A stretch of 16,376 nt of DNA from Ignavibacteriaceae bacterium (GCA_025455085.1 JALONF010000008.1:1-16376); one strand, 5' to 3'. Positions 8,493 to 16,013 are shown, counted from the first letter of the stretch. The notes: a model not told the origin generated them from the letters alone. Made by a program: numbers and translations.

Positions 8493-8741
8493 TTACGATG
8501 CAAAAGAATTAATTGGAATAAGTGGAGAAAATCTGAATGACTCAAGTATTCTGATGTTTGCAATTTTGTTATATTCAAATTTTCTTATCTCGTTTGTACT
8601 TCTGAGTCTTCCGTAAATAACTTTTCTCCCAAAAGTATTTTTCGTTATATAATATGGCTCAAGATTTACTTCCTGTAAACCATAAAGGAACTGAAGATTT
8701 TTTCTGTTCCGGATAGCTTGAATAAAAATGTCTGTCTTCAT
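8493..8741 (-). CDS. Small stand-alone WYL-like domain protein downstream of lexA
   Basis: An 82-residue protein that consists almost wholly of a WYL-like domain. The opening IFIQAIRNRKNLQFLYGLQEV and LEPYYI match the first strands, FGRKVIYGRLRS corresponds to the WYL strand region, and IRKFEYNKIANIRILES to the R-x-F-x-x-x-x-I-x-x-I-x-x-L pattern. There is no helix-turn-helix or other DNA-binding domain. WYL domains usually sense ligands, and those of PafBC and DriD respond to single-stranded DNA (known from the families). The start at ATG 8741 is preferred over the frame start at 8768, because AAGGAG lies 7 nt ahead and the longer form would overlap lexA. It begins 14 nt after the lexA stop, so co-transcription is likely. 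The WYL assignment is by pattern only. Confidence 0.72.
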   Translation of the reverse strand: MKTDIFIQAIRNRKNLQFLYGLQEVNLEPYYITKNTFGRKVIYGRLRSTNEIRKFEYNKIANIRILESFRFSPLIPINSFAS

Positions 8742-8755
8742 TGTTCTTCTCCTTC

Positions 8756-9403
8756 TTAATTTAACCATCGCACAACACCTTTAACTTTACCAATAACTTT
8801 AAAGTCATCTTCTACTTCAACTTCAATTGGTAGGTAGGCATTGTTTTCTGCAATGAGTCGTACTTTGTTATTTATGAATTCAAATTTTTTAACGGTGGCT
8901 TCATCATTCAACATAGCAACCACAATGTCTCCATTCTTAGCCTGCTCTCTGGGAGAAACGATTACCAAATCTTTGTCATTAATTCCAGCATTAATCATAC
9001 TATCTCCTTTTACACGCAAAGCAAATGCATCTTCAGCTTTTTTAAGAAAAGACGGATCAACAACCAAAGAGCCTTCCAAATTTTCCACAGCATTTATTGG
9101 AATGCCTGCAGCTACACGACCAATTACCGGAATTTTAACAAACACATCATCATCTCTTAACGATCTCTCAACTAAATCATCCGAATTTTTTCTGATCAGT
9201 GAAATACCTCTGCTGGCATTGCTTTCAATATTTATAAAACCCTTCTTGACTAGCGCCTCGAGGTGTCTTTTAACACCAAAGGTCGAGGATATTTGAAAAT
9301 GCTTTCCAATTTCACGAAGAGTAGGAGGATATCCAGCTTCTAAAGTGAATTGTTTTATAAAAGTGAGGATTTCCTCTTGTCTGTCTGTTAGTTTATCTTT
9401 CAT
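8756..9403 (-). CDS. lexA: SOS response transcriptional repressor LexA
   Basis: The 215-residue repressor has an N-terminal winged helix (1-65, LTDRQEEILTFI, TLREIGKHFQISSTFGVKRHLEALVKKGFI) and a C-terminal self-cleaving S24 domain. The cleavage bond is A99-G100 in GRVAAGIP. The catalytic dyad is S135 in KGDSM and K172 in ATVKKF. All are intact, so RecA-stimulated autocleavage is expected. The recognition helix (SSTFGVKRHL) differs from the E. coli SPNAAEEHL and the Bacillus type, in keeping with a different operator. ATG 9403 is chosen because the longer frame (from 9439) would begin upstream of the -10 element. The gene is controlled by its own tandem operators and leads a three-gene unit. 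Confidence 0.96.
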   Translation of the reverse strand: MKDKLTDRQEEILTFIKQFTLEAGYPPTLREIGKHFQISSTFGVKRHLEALVKKGFINIESNASRGISLIRKNSDDLVERSLRDDDVFVKIPVIGRVAAGIPINAVENLEGSLVVDPSFLKKAEDAFALRVKGDSMINAGINDKDLVIVSPREQAKNGDIVVAMLNDEATVKKFEFINNKVRLIAENNAYLPIEVEVEDDFKVIGKVKGVVRWLN

Positions 9404-9406
9404 ATT

Positions 9407-9424
9407 AGTGCTCAATTGTTCACT
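9407..9424 (-). promoter_or_regulatory. Predicted LexA operator 2 (start-proximal)
   Basis: The minus strand reads AGTGAACAATTGAGCACT, an 18-bp dyad with perfect AGTG/CACT arms and CAATTG centre. It ends 3 nt before the lexA ATG and covers the predicted transcription start and ribosome-binding region. It is 26 bp centre-to-centre from operator 1. Binding here would block transcription of lexA and its two followers. Prediction by symmetry and by match to the second copy. Confidence 0.68.
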
Positions 9425-9427
9425 GCA

Positions 9428-9456
9428 AATATAGTGCACATATGAACACTTGTCAA
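9428..9456 (-). promoter_or_regulatory. lexA promoter (TTGACA-17-TATATT)
   Basis: On the minus strand a perfect -35 TTGACA (9456-9451) is followed after exactly 17 bp by TATATT (9433-9428), one base off consensus. Transcription would begin near 9421, giving an untranslated leader of under 20 nt. The spacer holds operator 1, a classic layout for repression by blocking RNA polymerase. This is among the best promoters in the window and suggests standard sigma-70-type recognition here rather than the TTG/TAnnTTTG type of many Bacteroidetes. Confidence 0.8.
9433..9450 (-). promoter_or_regulatory. Predicted LexA operator 1 (in promoter spacer)
   Basis: The minus strand reads AGTGTTCATATGTGCACT, with perfect AGTG/CACT arms and CATATG centre, differing from operator 2 only at the inner pairs. 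It lies between the -35 and -10 elements. The shared form AGTG-NN-CA-WW-TG-NG-CACT is not the E. coli CTGT-N8-ACAG or the Bacillus GAAC-N4-GTTC box, but keeps a C-N4-G core. Confidence 0.72.
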
Positions 9457-9509
9457 GAGGTATTTTATTTTTTTTATAGGAGAGGTTAGTTTATAAGAAT
9501 TTAGAGGGG

Positions 9510-9543
9510 AAAAGGGGTAGAAGATCGAAAAAAGTTCTACCCC
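9510..9543 (-). terminator. Intrinsic terminator after ilvE
   Basis: A perfect 9-bp stem GGGGTAGAA/TTCTACCCC (arms 9535-9543 and 9514-9522 on the plus map) with a 12-nt loop lies 8 bp beyond the ilvE stop and is followed by TTTT on the minus strand. It separates ilvE from the lexA promoter about 55 bp further on. The short U-tract is the only weakness. Confidence 0.75.
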
Positions 9544-9551
9544 AACTAAAT

Positions 9552-10640
9552 TTAAGAGACTACAACTTCTTTCTGTTCAACCGGCATTAGCCAGTGATGG
9601 GTATCTTCTTTTAATCCATAATGAATTGAAGTCAGTTCATTGAAAAGTTTGAGGTCGAGTTCTCCAGGTTTGCCATCGTTAAACATCATCTGTTTGTTCT
9701 TGTAAGTCAACCAGCCCACTGATGAAATTATTGCAGCAGTACCAGTTCCAAAAACACCGACAAGATTTCCCATATCATAAGCATTAACAACTTCATCAAT
9801 TGAGATATCTCTCTCAACAATATTCATCTTCCATTCTTTTAAAATTTCAATGACAGATCTCCTTGTTACACCCGGCAGAATACTGCCATTTAATTTTGGA
9901 GTGACAATTTCGTTTTTAAGATTAATGAATATGTTCATTGTACCGACTTCTTCAATGTATTTTTGCTCAACTCCATCAAGCCATAACACCTGCGTAAAAC
10001 CTTTTTTAACTGCTTCCTGCCCGGCTAAAAGACTTGCTGCATAATTAGCAGCAGTTTTACAATCACCTAATCCTTTTCTAACAGCTCTAACATATTCGTC
10101 TGTAACTAAAATCTTAACTGGCTTAAAACCTTCAGGATAGTAAGCGCCAACCGGAGATAAAAGTAAAATAAATTTATATTGCTTCGATGGTTTAACTCCA
10201 AGGAAAGGATCAGATCCATAAATAAAAGGACGGATGTATAATGAATCGCCACGATTAGATGGGATCCAATCTTTATCTATGTTAATGAGTTCTTTTAATG
10301 CTTCGAGTGCAAAGTCCACATCTACTTCAGGGATACAAACCCGTCTTGAAGAATTATTTAATCTTTCAAAATGTTTGTCGGGTCTGAAGATAACAACATC
10401 CCCTGATTCTTGTTTGAAAGCTTTTAAACCTTCGAAGACAGCTTGTCCATAATGAATAAACATTGAAGCAGGATGAACAGGCAGACTATCCACTGGGCGG
10501 ATAATAGGATTATGCCAGCCATCTTTTTCATTATAATCCATTTCGAACATGTGGTCGGTAAAAATTTTTCCGAAGCCGAGAGATTCAGGCAGGGTAACTT
10601 TATTTTTTCTTTCTTTTATATTGAATTGAATTGCTTCCAT
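9552..10640 (-). CDS. ilvE: Branched-chain amino acid aminotransferase
   Basis: A 362-residue fold-type IV PLP enzyme that interconverts leucine, isoleucine and valine with their 2-oxo acids using glutamate/2-oxoglutarate. Motifs in order are FIHYGQAVFEGLKAF (62-76), IRPFIYG, the PLP lysine K195 in KGLGDCKTAANYAASL, the EVGTMN cofactor loop, and GVFGTGTAAIISSVG near the C-terminus. Length and the extended N-terminus match the eukaryote-like BCAT group (about 350-365 residues) rather than the shorter E. coli IlvE type. ATG 10640 has GGAG 7 nt ahead. A weak promoter-like pair (TTGTGA at 10725-10720, TTTAAA at 10702-10697) lies upstream. It follows mlaE by 108 bp and ends in a strong terminator. 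Confidence 0.95.
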   Translation of the reverse strand: MEAIQFNIKERKNKVTLPESLGFGKIFTDHMFEMDYNEKDGWHNPIIRPVDSLPVHPASMFIHYGQAVFEGLKAFKQESGDVVIFRPDKHFERLNNSSRRVCIPEVDVDFALEALKELINIDKDWIPSNRGDSLYIRPFIYGSDPFLGVKPSKQYKFILLLSPVGAYYPEGFKPVKILVTDEYVRAVRKGLGDCKTAANYAASLLAGQEAVKKGFTQVLWLDGVEQKYIEEVGTMNIFINLKNEIVTPKLNGSILPGVTRRSVIEILKEWKMNIVERDISIDEVVNAYDMGNLVGVFGTGTAAIISSVGWLTYKNKQMMFNDGKPGELDLKLFNELTSIHYGLKEDTHHWLMPVEQKEVVVS

Positions 10641-10748
10641 TGTTTGCTCCAGAAATTTGTTAAATCTAAATCCATGGTACTGAATTTTATAGAGAATTTA
10701 AACTTTTGAATGATGAAAATCACAAAATGTTTTCATTAAATAAATGAA

Positions 10749-11522
10749 CTAAAAAAGTAATGTCCACAAGAAATAATCAAGAATTAAAATCAATGCTGCT
10801 GATAACACAAAAGAGCGAATAGTTGATAGACCAACTCCCTCTGCTCCTCCTGATGTTCTGAATCCGATATGGCATCCTAATAATGAAGTAACTCCGCCAA
10901 ATACAACAGTCTTTATTAATCCTCCTGTAAGATCGGAGAATTCAAAGAATTGCCGTACTGAGCCGAAAAAAACATTATATGGTACCTGAAGAAAATAATC
11001 AGAAACTACATATGCACCGGCAACAGCGATAGTATTAGCAAAAATCACTAATATCGGCATCATTAATAGAGCAGCCAAAAATCTGGGCATAGCCAAATAT
11101 CTTACAGGATCGATAGCCATAATTTCGAGAGCATCAATCTGTTCAGTAACTTTCATCGTACCGAGCTCAGCAGCGATTGAAGCTCCAACTCTTCCTGCTA
11201 TTACAATTCCAGTTAGTACAGGGCCAAGTTCTGTGATTATAGCTCTGCTTGTAGTTCCACCCAACAAAGAGAGAGGAGCTATACCCTTTAATTGATACGC
11301 TGCTTGCCAGGCTGCAACTGCGCCAGTAAAAGTAGCGATGATAATTACCAATGGTAAAGAATCTACTCCAATATGCTGCATCTGAAACATTACTTCTTTT
11401 CGGGTGCGATGCAGATTTTTTAGATTCTTTACGATTCCGAAGAGCAGTAAAAATATTTGTCCTGCCTCTTCAAAAAAGGCTAATGCCCGCTTGCCAATTG
11501 TTTGAAAAAATTTATTAAACAC
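10749..11522 (-). CDS. mlaE: MlaE-family ABC transporter permease (phospholipid transport)
   Basis: A 257-residue integral inner-membrane protein of the MlaE/permease family, which with an MlaF ATPase and an MCE-domain MlaD protein moves phospholipids between membranes. An amphipathic N-terminal helix is followed by about five hydrophobic segments (near 55-75, 100-118, 147-173, 205-222 and 237-257). The signature GTMKVTEQIDALEIMAIDPVRY lies at 121-142, with the ATPase-coupling EQIDAL at 127-132, and SGGAEGVG precedes the last helix. Unusually, neither MlaF nor MlaD is next to it; the next gene downstream is ilvE. The frame opens with GTG at 11522 without a clear ribosome site, so the start is less certain than the identity. 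The spacer upstream is shared with a divergent kinase gene. Confidence 0.92.
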   Translation of the reverse strand: MFNKFFQTIGKRALAFFEEAGQIFLLLFGIVKNLKNLHRTRKEVMFQMQHIGVDSLPLVIIIATFTGAVAAWQAAYQLKGIAPLSLLGGTTSRAIITELGPVLTGIVIAGRVGASIAAELGTMKVTEQIDALEIMAIDPVRYLAMPRFLAALLMMPILVIFANTIAVAGAYVVSDYFLQVPYNVFFGSVRQFFEFSDLTGGLIKTVVFGGVTSLLGCHIGFRTSGGAEGVGLSTIRSFVLSAALILILDYFLWTLLF

Positions 11523-11900
11523 AACACACAGAATTATTAATAACCTACATTAAAATTAAAGAAAAATCTATAATTCACACTCACAACAAAAAAAAGACTC
11601 AGTCAACTTTAACAATCTTATTTTGCAACGTTGGACAAATAATCATATCATTATGAGACGACAAGAAATGTTTTTGAATGAAAAAAATTTTCATAATGAA
11701 CTTGCTTAACTTAAATTAAATACAACCAATAATTAGTTTTTTTATTATTTAAGAACTTTATAATTCTAAAGTTGACAATCCGACAATAATGTTCTAAGTA
11801 ATAAGAAATAAGGGTTATTAAACTTACCAATTAGCACTATTATTGCTGTGCAAGCTTGTTAATTAAGCTCTATTATTTGATTTAGTGTGGGCAATTTTTC
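11523..11900. other. AT-rich divergent intergenic spacer with short palindromes
   Basis: This 378-bp gap separates mlaE (leftward) from the kinase gene (rightward) and holds no credible ORF or RNA gene. Short inverted repeats are ATAATCATATCATTAT (11639-11654, one mismatch), ATGAAAA-AAA-TTTTCAT (11678-11694, perfect) and AGCTT/AAGCT (11853-11869). On the plus strand TTGACA (11772-11777) is followed after 17 bp by TAAGTA, a weak -10; a leftward promoter for mlaE is not clear. Palindromes this AT-rich can arise by chance, so operator roles are unproven. Confidence 0.45.
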
Positions 11901-14900
11901 TTGCAACAAAGTACGGAAATACTCATCGACCAGATTCCGTTGGGGATACTAACATTCTCTTTTCACGGAAGAGTGGAATTTATTAATCAGAGCTTCCACA
12001 AGCTTGGTATGTTTTATCAATTCAATACTTCCCTTCTTAATATAAATATCTTCAAGTATAACATTTTTCCTCCTGAAAATATTATTGATGACTTGAAAGC
12101 AGTTGTCAAAGGTAGCCTCTTTGAAAAAGATATAAAGAATATTAAAACAAACAACGGCAGGTTAATATCTCTGACAGTGAAGGGTTCACCAATTTACGAA
12201 GACAATAGTATATCCGGCGGTATGTTGATCGTTGAAAATCTACAATTTTACTCGGAGATAGCAGATGAGTCGAAGATAAAGTTAACCGATGATTATATAA
12301 ATAAGGGAGACATTTTTTTAATTGTAACTGACACTCGGGGTGATATAAAATATTCTGCTGGAAAGGAAATTCAGGGGTCTCATCTGTTAAGAAAAGAGAT
12401 TACTGGCAGAAATATAAGCGATATTTTTAGCACTCCTGTCAAGCAGAAAATTCTAGACTTATTTAACTATGCCGTCCAATTTGGAAAGCTTCAGTTCCTG
12501 CAAATTGATTTTATTTTGGATGACACTACAAAAAAGTTTGATTGTACAATAGAACCTGTTATCGGAGAAAACGGTTTTGTTCAGATCATCTACCTCATCT
12601 TTAAAGAAAGTCCCCTTCCTCCGGAAGAAATTCAATCTATGGTCGACAGATTACGAAAGCTGGAATATTATCAGGAGATATCCAGGCGGAATGACACCGG
12701 ATTAATATTGGTTAGTTGTAGTGGAGATATTATTGATTGGGATGTGCAATTTGAAAGTATATCAGGCATAGCAGGAACTGAAACTCAAATGCTAATTCAC
12801 GATTTTTTCCCTTCACTTAACACCGATGAATTTTCAAGTATTATCCGGCAACTCGATTATGATAATTCTTGTGAGGTTACCACATTCCTTGAAAACAAGA
12901 TTGCAGGCAAGCTGCCGGTAAATTTAAATTTCTATAGAAGCAGAGAAGGTAAACCTGAAATTATCATTCTATGCAACAGGATAAAATTAGATTCTGCTAT
13001 AGTTAAACAAATAGACAAGAAAATAGTCCAGCCCAAAGAAGAGTTTGAAGATTATCCGCAGCCGATGTGTAGAATTGATTTGGAAGGGATTCTTATCTTC
13101 GCAAACAGGGAGTTATTAACTCTACTTGGATTTGAAGAAACAGAATATTTAATAAACAGCATTTTCGATTTTATTGTTGATGAAGATATACTTAAAATAA
13201 AAAATGAAATGTCAAATTTGAAAATCGGTGAGCGGGTATCACTGCCAGTCAAATTAAAAGACAAGAATCAAAACCAAATCGATATCAGTATTATCCTTGA
13301 ATCTGCGAAAATAATTGACTCCAGGCTAATTTCCTTTAATTGCTTCTTTACAAAGCTGCACGCTGTGCGGGAATTGAGCAGTAGAAATATTTACCAATCT
13401 CTCTTCACTTCTGCAAAAGATGGAATGGCTGTCGAGCTTGATGAAAGAATAACATTAGCAAATGATTCATTCGCAAAAATATTCGGGTATGAAGCAGCAA
13501 AGGAGCTGGATCAAAAAAATATTCTTGAGTTAGTTTCGGAAGGAAGTAAATCCATTGTCAGGCAATATCTTAATTTAAAAAGAACCGCAAAACAAACCAG
13601 AGAAAGCGTGGAATTTTTAGCAAGAAAAAAAGATGGATCAGAATTTTATGCGGAGTTTTACTCTTTTGAGCTTGAAGAAGATCAGCAACTGTACCTAATT
13701 CTCATCGCGAAAGATATTGGCGAACGCAAGCGAATGCAGGAAGCATCCAGAGATTCTGAACAGAAATACAGAAATATTGCTGAAAATATCGATGATTTGC
13801 TGTATACATTTGAAAGATTCGATAATAAGATGCTGCCCACTTATTTTTCAAAAGCTATAGAAAAAATAACCGGTTTTACTCAAACAGAATTCCTAAGTGA
13901 TCAAAAACTTTTTTTGAAGATCATTCACCCGGATGATTTTCACGATATGAAAAAACGTTTAGCTTTTCATTTGAAAAGTGATGTGCAGGCAACCAGTGAA
14001 TTCGAGTTCAGGATTTTAAACAAAAGCGGTAATGTAGTTTGGGTTAGAAATAAAATTAATGCTGTTAGAGACTCGGATGGAAAAATTCTGAAGATATATG
14101 GACTGATCAGCGATATAACTTTCAATAAGCGTGCAGAAGAAGAATTAAAGCAATCAGCTGCAAATCTTAAAAAACTTAATGATGCAAAAGATAGATTTCT
14201 TTCTATTATATCTCATGACCTAAGAGCTCCTTTCAGTTCTATACTTGGATTTACAGATTTACTTTTGGAAGATGATACGCTAACGGATGTCGAAAAACTG
14301 CAATATATAAGCTACATTCAGGATTCCTCTAAATCTATGCTTGCACTTGTTAATTCAATGTTAGACTGGACGAGACTTCAGACCGGCAGAATTAAATTTG
14401 AGCCGGAAAAACTTAATGCCCGCGAAGTTATTGAAAGCTCAATCAACACCGTCTCTGGCATAGCTCTAAAGAAAGGTGTTGAAATTGAAAACCTAGTTGA
14501 ACCGGCTCTTCACATATACGGAGATAAGAACCTAATTCTTCATGTATTCAATAATTTGCTTTCAAATGCTGTCAAATTCACAAAATTAAATGACAGGATA
14601 ATGATTTCTGTTAATCTTTCATCATCCCCGCGCTTCATTACTTTTTCGGTTAAGGATTCAGGCATCGGGATTAAAGAAGCAAATCTGGATAAGCTTTTCA
14701 GCATTGAAACAAAATTCACTTCAGAGGGAACTGCCGGTGAAAAAGGCAGTGGATTAGGTCTTTCGCTTGTCAAAGATATCGTCGAAAAACACGGCGGTCG
14801 TATAGAAGTTAAGAGCGAGTTTGGTAAAGGGACAGAATTTATTTTTACTCTTCCTGTTGCATCTACAAAAATTCTTTTAGTTGACCATAATGCCAGAGAG

Positions 14901-15242
14901 AGGATGTTCTATTCAAAAGTACTTATAAACATAACAACTGATTATGCAATTAACGTTGTTTCAAACGGTAAAGAAGCTCTTGAAAGGATAATTCAATCAC
15001 CTCCTGCTCTGGTAATTACCGAACATAAGATGCCTATTATGAGCGGTCTTAACCTTGTTAGAGAATTAATTAAGAATGGCTTAAAAGACACGATACCGGT
15101 CATCGTATTAACCTCAGATATTGATCGAACCGCCATACAAGAATATACCGATTTAGGTATTGAGTTTATTTTTAACAAACCCATAAATCTTATAAGCTTA
15201 AAGGAGGCAATCGAAAAATCTTTAAAGAAGAAAAACCACTAG
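11901..15242 (+). CDS. Soluble multi-PAS hybrid histidine kinase with degenerate receiver
   Basis: The 1113-residue signalling protein has no signal peptide or membrane segment and should act in the cytoplasm. About six PAS-like modules fill residues 1-742 (roughly 1-112, 128-235, 262-360, 385-485, 495-608, 620-742); the last two are the clearest PAS/PAC units (KKDGSEFY...DIGERK, KSGNVVWVRNKI). HisKA carries the phospho-accepting H772 in SIISHDLRAPFSS. The ATPase domain has the N-box (N885, N889), DSGIGI (919-924) and GSGLGL (949-954). The receiver (988-1107) keeps T1071 and K1093, but Glu replaces the acceptor Asp (E1041 in ITEHKMPIMSG) and the acidic pair is D995-H996. The start is TTG 11901, with an in-frame stop at 11883. 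No response regulator is adjacent. The stimulus is unknown. Confidence 0.93.
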   Translation: MQQSTEILIDQIPLGILTFSFHGRVEFINQSFHKLGMFYQFNTSLLNINIFKYNIFPPENIIDDLKAVVKGSLFEKDIKNIKTNNGRLISLTVKGSPIYEDNSISGGMLIVENLQFYSEIADESKIKLTDDYINKGDIFLIVTDTRGDIKYSAGKEIQGSHLLRKEITGRNISDIFSTPVKQKILDLFNYAVQFGKLQFLQIDFILDDTTKKFDCTIEPVIGENGFVQIIYLIFKESPLPPEEIQSMVDRLRKLEYYQEISRRNDTGLILVSCSGDIIDWDVQFESISGIAGTETQMLIHDFFPSLNTDEFSSIIRQLDYDNSCEVTTFLENKIAGKLPVNLNFYRSREGKPEIIILCNRIKLDSAIVKQIDKKIVQPKEEFEDYPQPMCRIDLEGILIFANRELLTLLGFEETEYLINSIFDFIVDEDILKIKNEMSNLKIGERVSLPVKLKDKNQNQIDISIILESAKIIDSRLISFNCFFTKLHAVRELSSRNIYQSLFTSAKDGMAVELDERITLANDSFAKIFGYEAAKELDQKNILELVSEGSKSIVRQYLNLKRTAKQTRESVEFLARKKDGSEFYAEFYSFELEEDQQLYLILIAKDIGERKRMQEASRDSEQKYRNIAENIDDLLYTFERFDNKMLPTYFSKAIEKITGFTQTEFLSDQKLFLKIIHPDDFHDMKKRLAFHLKSDVQATSEFEFRILNKSGNVVWVRNKINAVRDSDGKILKIYGLISDITFNKRAEEELKQSAANLKKLNDAKDRFLSIISHDLRAPFSSILGFTDLLLEDDTLTDVEKLQYISYIQDSSKSMLALVNSMLDWTRLQTGRIKFEPEKLNAREVIESSINTVSGIALKKGVEIENLVEPALHIYGDKNLILHVFNNLLSNAVKFTKLNDRIMISVNLSSSPRFITFSVKDSGIGIKEANLDKLFSIETKFTSEGTAGEKGSGLGLSLVKDIVEKHGGRIEVKSEFGKGTEFIFTLPVASTKILLVDHNARERMFYSKVLINITTDYAINVVSNGKEALERIIQSPPALVITEHKMPIMSGLNLVRELIKNGLKDTIPVIVLTSDIDRTAIQEYTDLGIEFIFNKPINLISLKEAIEKSLKKKNH

Positions 15243-15243
15243 C

Positions 15244-15264
15244 CCGCTCTGTTACATAACGCGG
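15244..15264. other. Small hairpin between convergent genes
   Basis: The gap between the kinase stop (15242) and the stop of the gene on the other strand (15252) is 9 bp. CCGC (15244-15247) and GCGG (15261-15264) can pair around an inner GTTA/TAAC, forming a weak hairpin readable from both sides. No T-tract is present, so terminator function is doubtful. Confidence 0.25.
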
Positions 15265-16013
15265 TAGATAAACCAGCCAGAAGTCACTTCTTCGATATAC
15301 ACATAATCCACAACAGATATTTCCGGAAGCAGTATCGCATCAGCAGCTTGAATAAATCCAGCTTCCATTTTTTCAAATTTTAATATTTGAATAAATACAC
15401 AGCCGGGAAACTTTTTATCAGAGTAGATAGCATTACAATTAACAGATGCAAGAAGCTTATCGGCTTCATCTCCTGAGTTACTATTGAAGGAAAGGACAAG
15501 TTCCTGAAACTTATTTTGATTGAGTTTGAAGTATTTTTTTAATTCAGAATTATTCATTGTAAAGAGCAGCAGTGACCGATAAAGACTTGAATCATTTGAG
15601 GAAAGAGAATGCAAATTTGAAAGTGAATCCCGAACACTATAAATAAAAGCTGGCAGTAAAAATCTTCGCACTGCTGTTATTTTCCAGGTGTTATCATCAT
15701 TTACTAAATAGCTGTAAAAATCAATTGTTTTATTATCTGTTTCGACTTCAACTGCAAAAACGCAAGTACTGTTCGTCGCTTTGATTTGGTGAAATGAAAC
15801 TTTCGCTTCTTCATTAAGCTCTTCACCGATTGTTTTCTCGTTTGATTCTTTAGTCATCTCGCCGATAAAGTAATTTGCTTTTTCTGGAAAACTGCTTTTG
15901 CTGAAGAACATATCAACCAGCCATTCCGGAGAACCGCTTGAAAATTGCTGTGGAAGTATTATTGGTGTTAACTGTAAAATCAAACAGAAAATATTTAAAA
16001 CGATTTTTTTCAT
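15252..16013 (-). CDS. Secreted protein of unknown function, coupled to pullulanase
   Basis: A 253-residue protein I do not recognise. The N-terminus is a signal peptide (MKKIVLNIFCLILQLTPIILPQQ, cleavage around residue 21), so it is exported. The region around 25-120 alternates strands and ends in YLVNDDNTWKITAVRRFLLP, the sort of Trp-Lys-Ile turn seen in NTF2-like or lumazine-type domains; this is only a resemblance. The middle is rich in Ser, Asn and Leu, and the last third (VFIQILKFEKMEAGFIQAADAILL...GWFIYRVM) looks like a second beta-rich domain. No catalytic motif or membrane anchor is visible. Its ATG follows the pullulanase stop with no gap and shares the AGAGG ribosome site within that gene, so translation is probably coupled. 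The ATG start is well supported. Confidence 0.75.
   Translation of the reverse strand: MKKIVLNIFCLILQLTPIILPQQFSSGSPEWLVDMFFSKSSFPEKANYFIGEMTKESNEKTIGEELNEEAKVSFHQIKATNSTCVFAVEVETDNKTIDFYSYLVNDDNTWKITAVRRFLLPAFIYSVRDSLSNLHSLSSNDSSLYRSLLLFTMNNSELKKYFKLNQNKFQELVLSFNSNSGDEADKLLASVNCNAIYSDKKFPGCVFIQILKFEKMEAGFIQAADAILLPEISVVDYVYIEEVTSGWFIYRVM

Noticed and set aside
8477..8578. N-terminal extension of the third gene in the lexA unit (start at 8578)
   Set aside because: It would overlap the WYL-like gene by 86 nt, while the internal ATG at 8476 has a good ribosome site.
8841..9296. A 151-codon plus-strand open frame
   Set aside because: It is wholly antisense to lexA, whose identity is certain; low-complexity Ser/Leu/Phe composition is typical of a shadow frame.
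10731..10748. TTCATT/AATGAA hairpin downstream of mlaE
   Set aside because: The stem is only A-T/G-C poor with six pairs and no T-tract, so it is not a convincing terminator.
11888..11905. Sigma-54-like TGGGCA...TTGCA just before the kinase start
   Set aside because: The GG to GC spacing is 11 rather than the required 10 bases, and the site would overlap the start codon.
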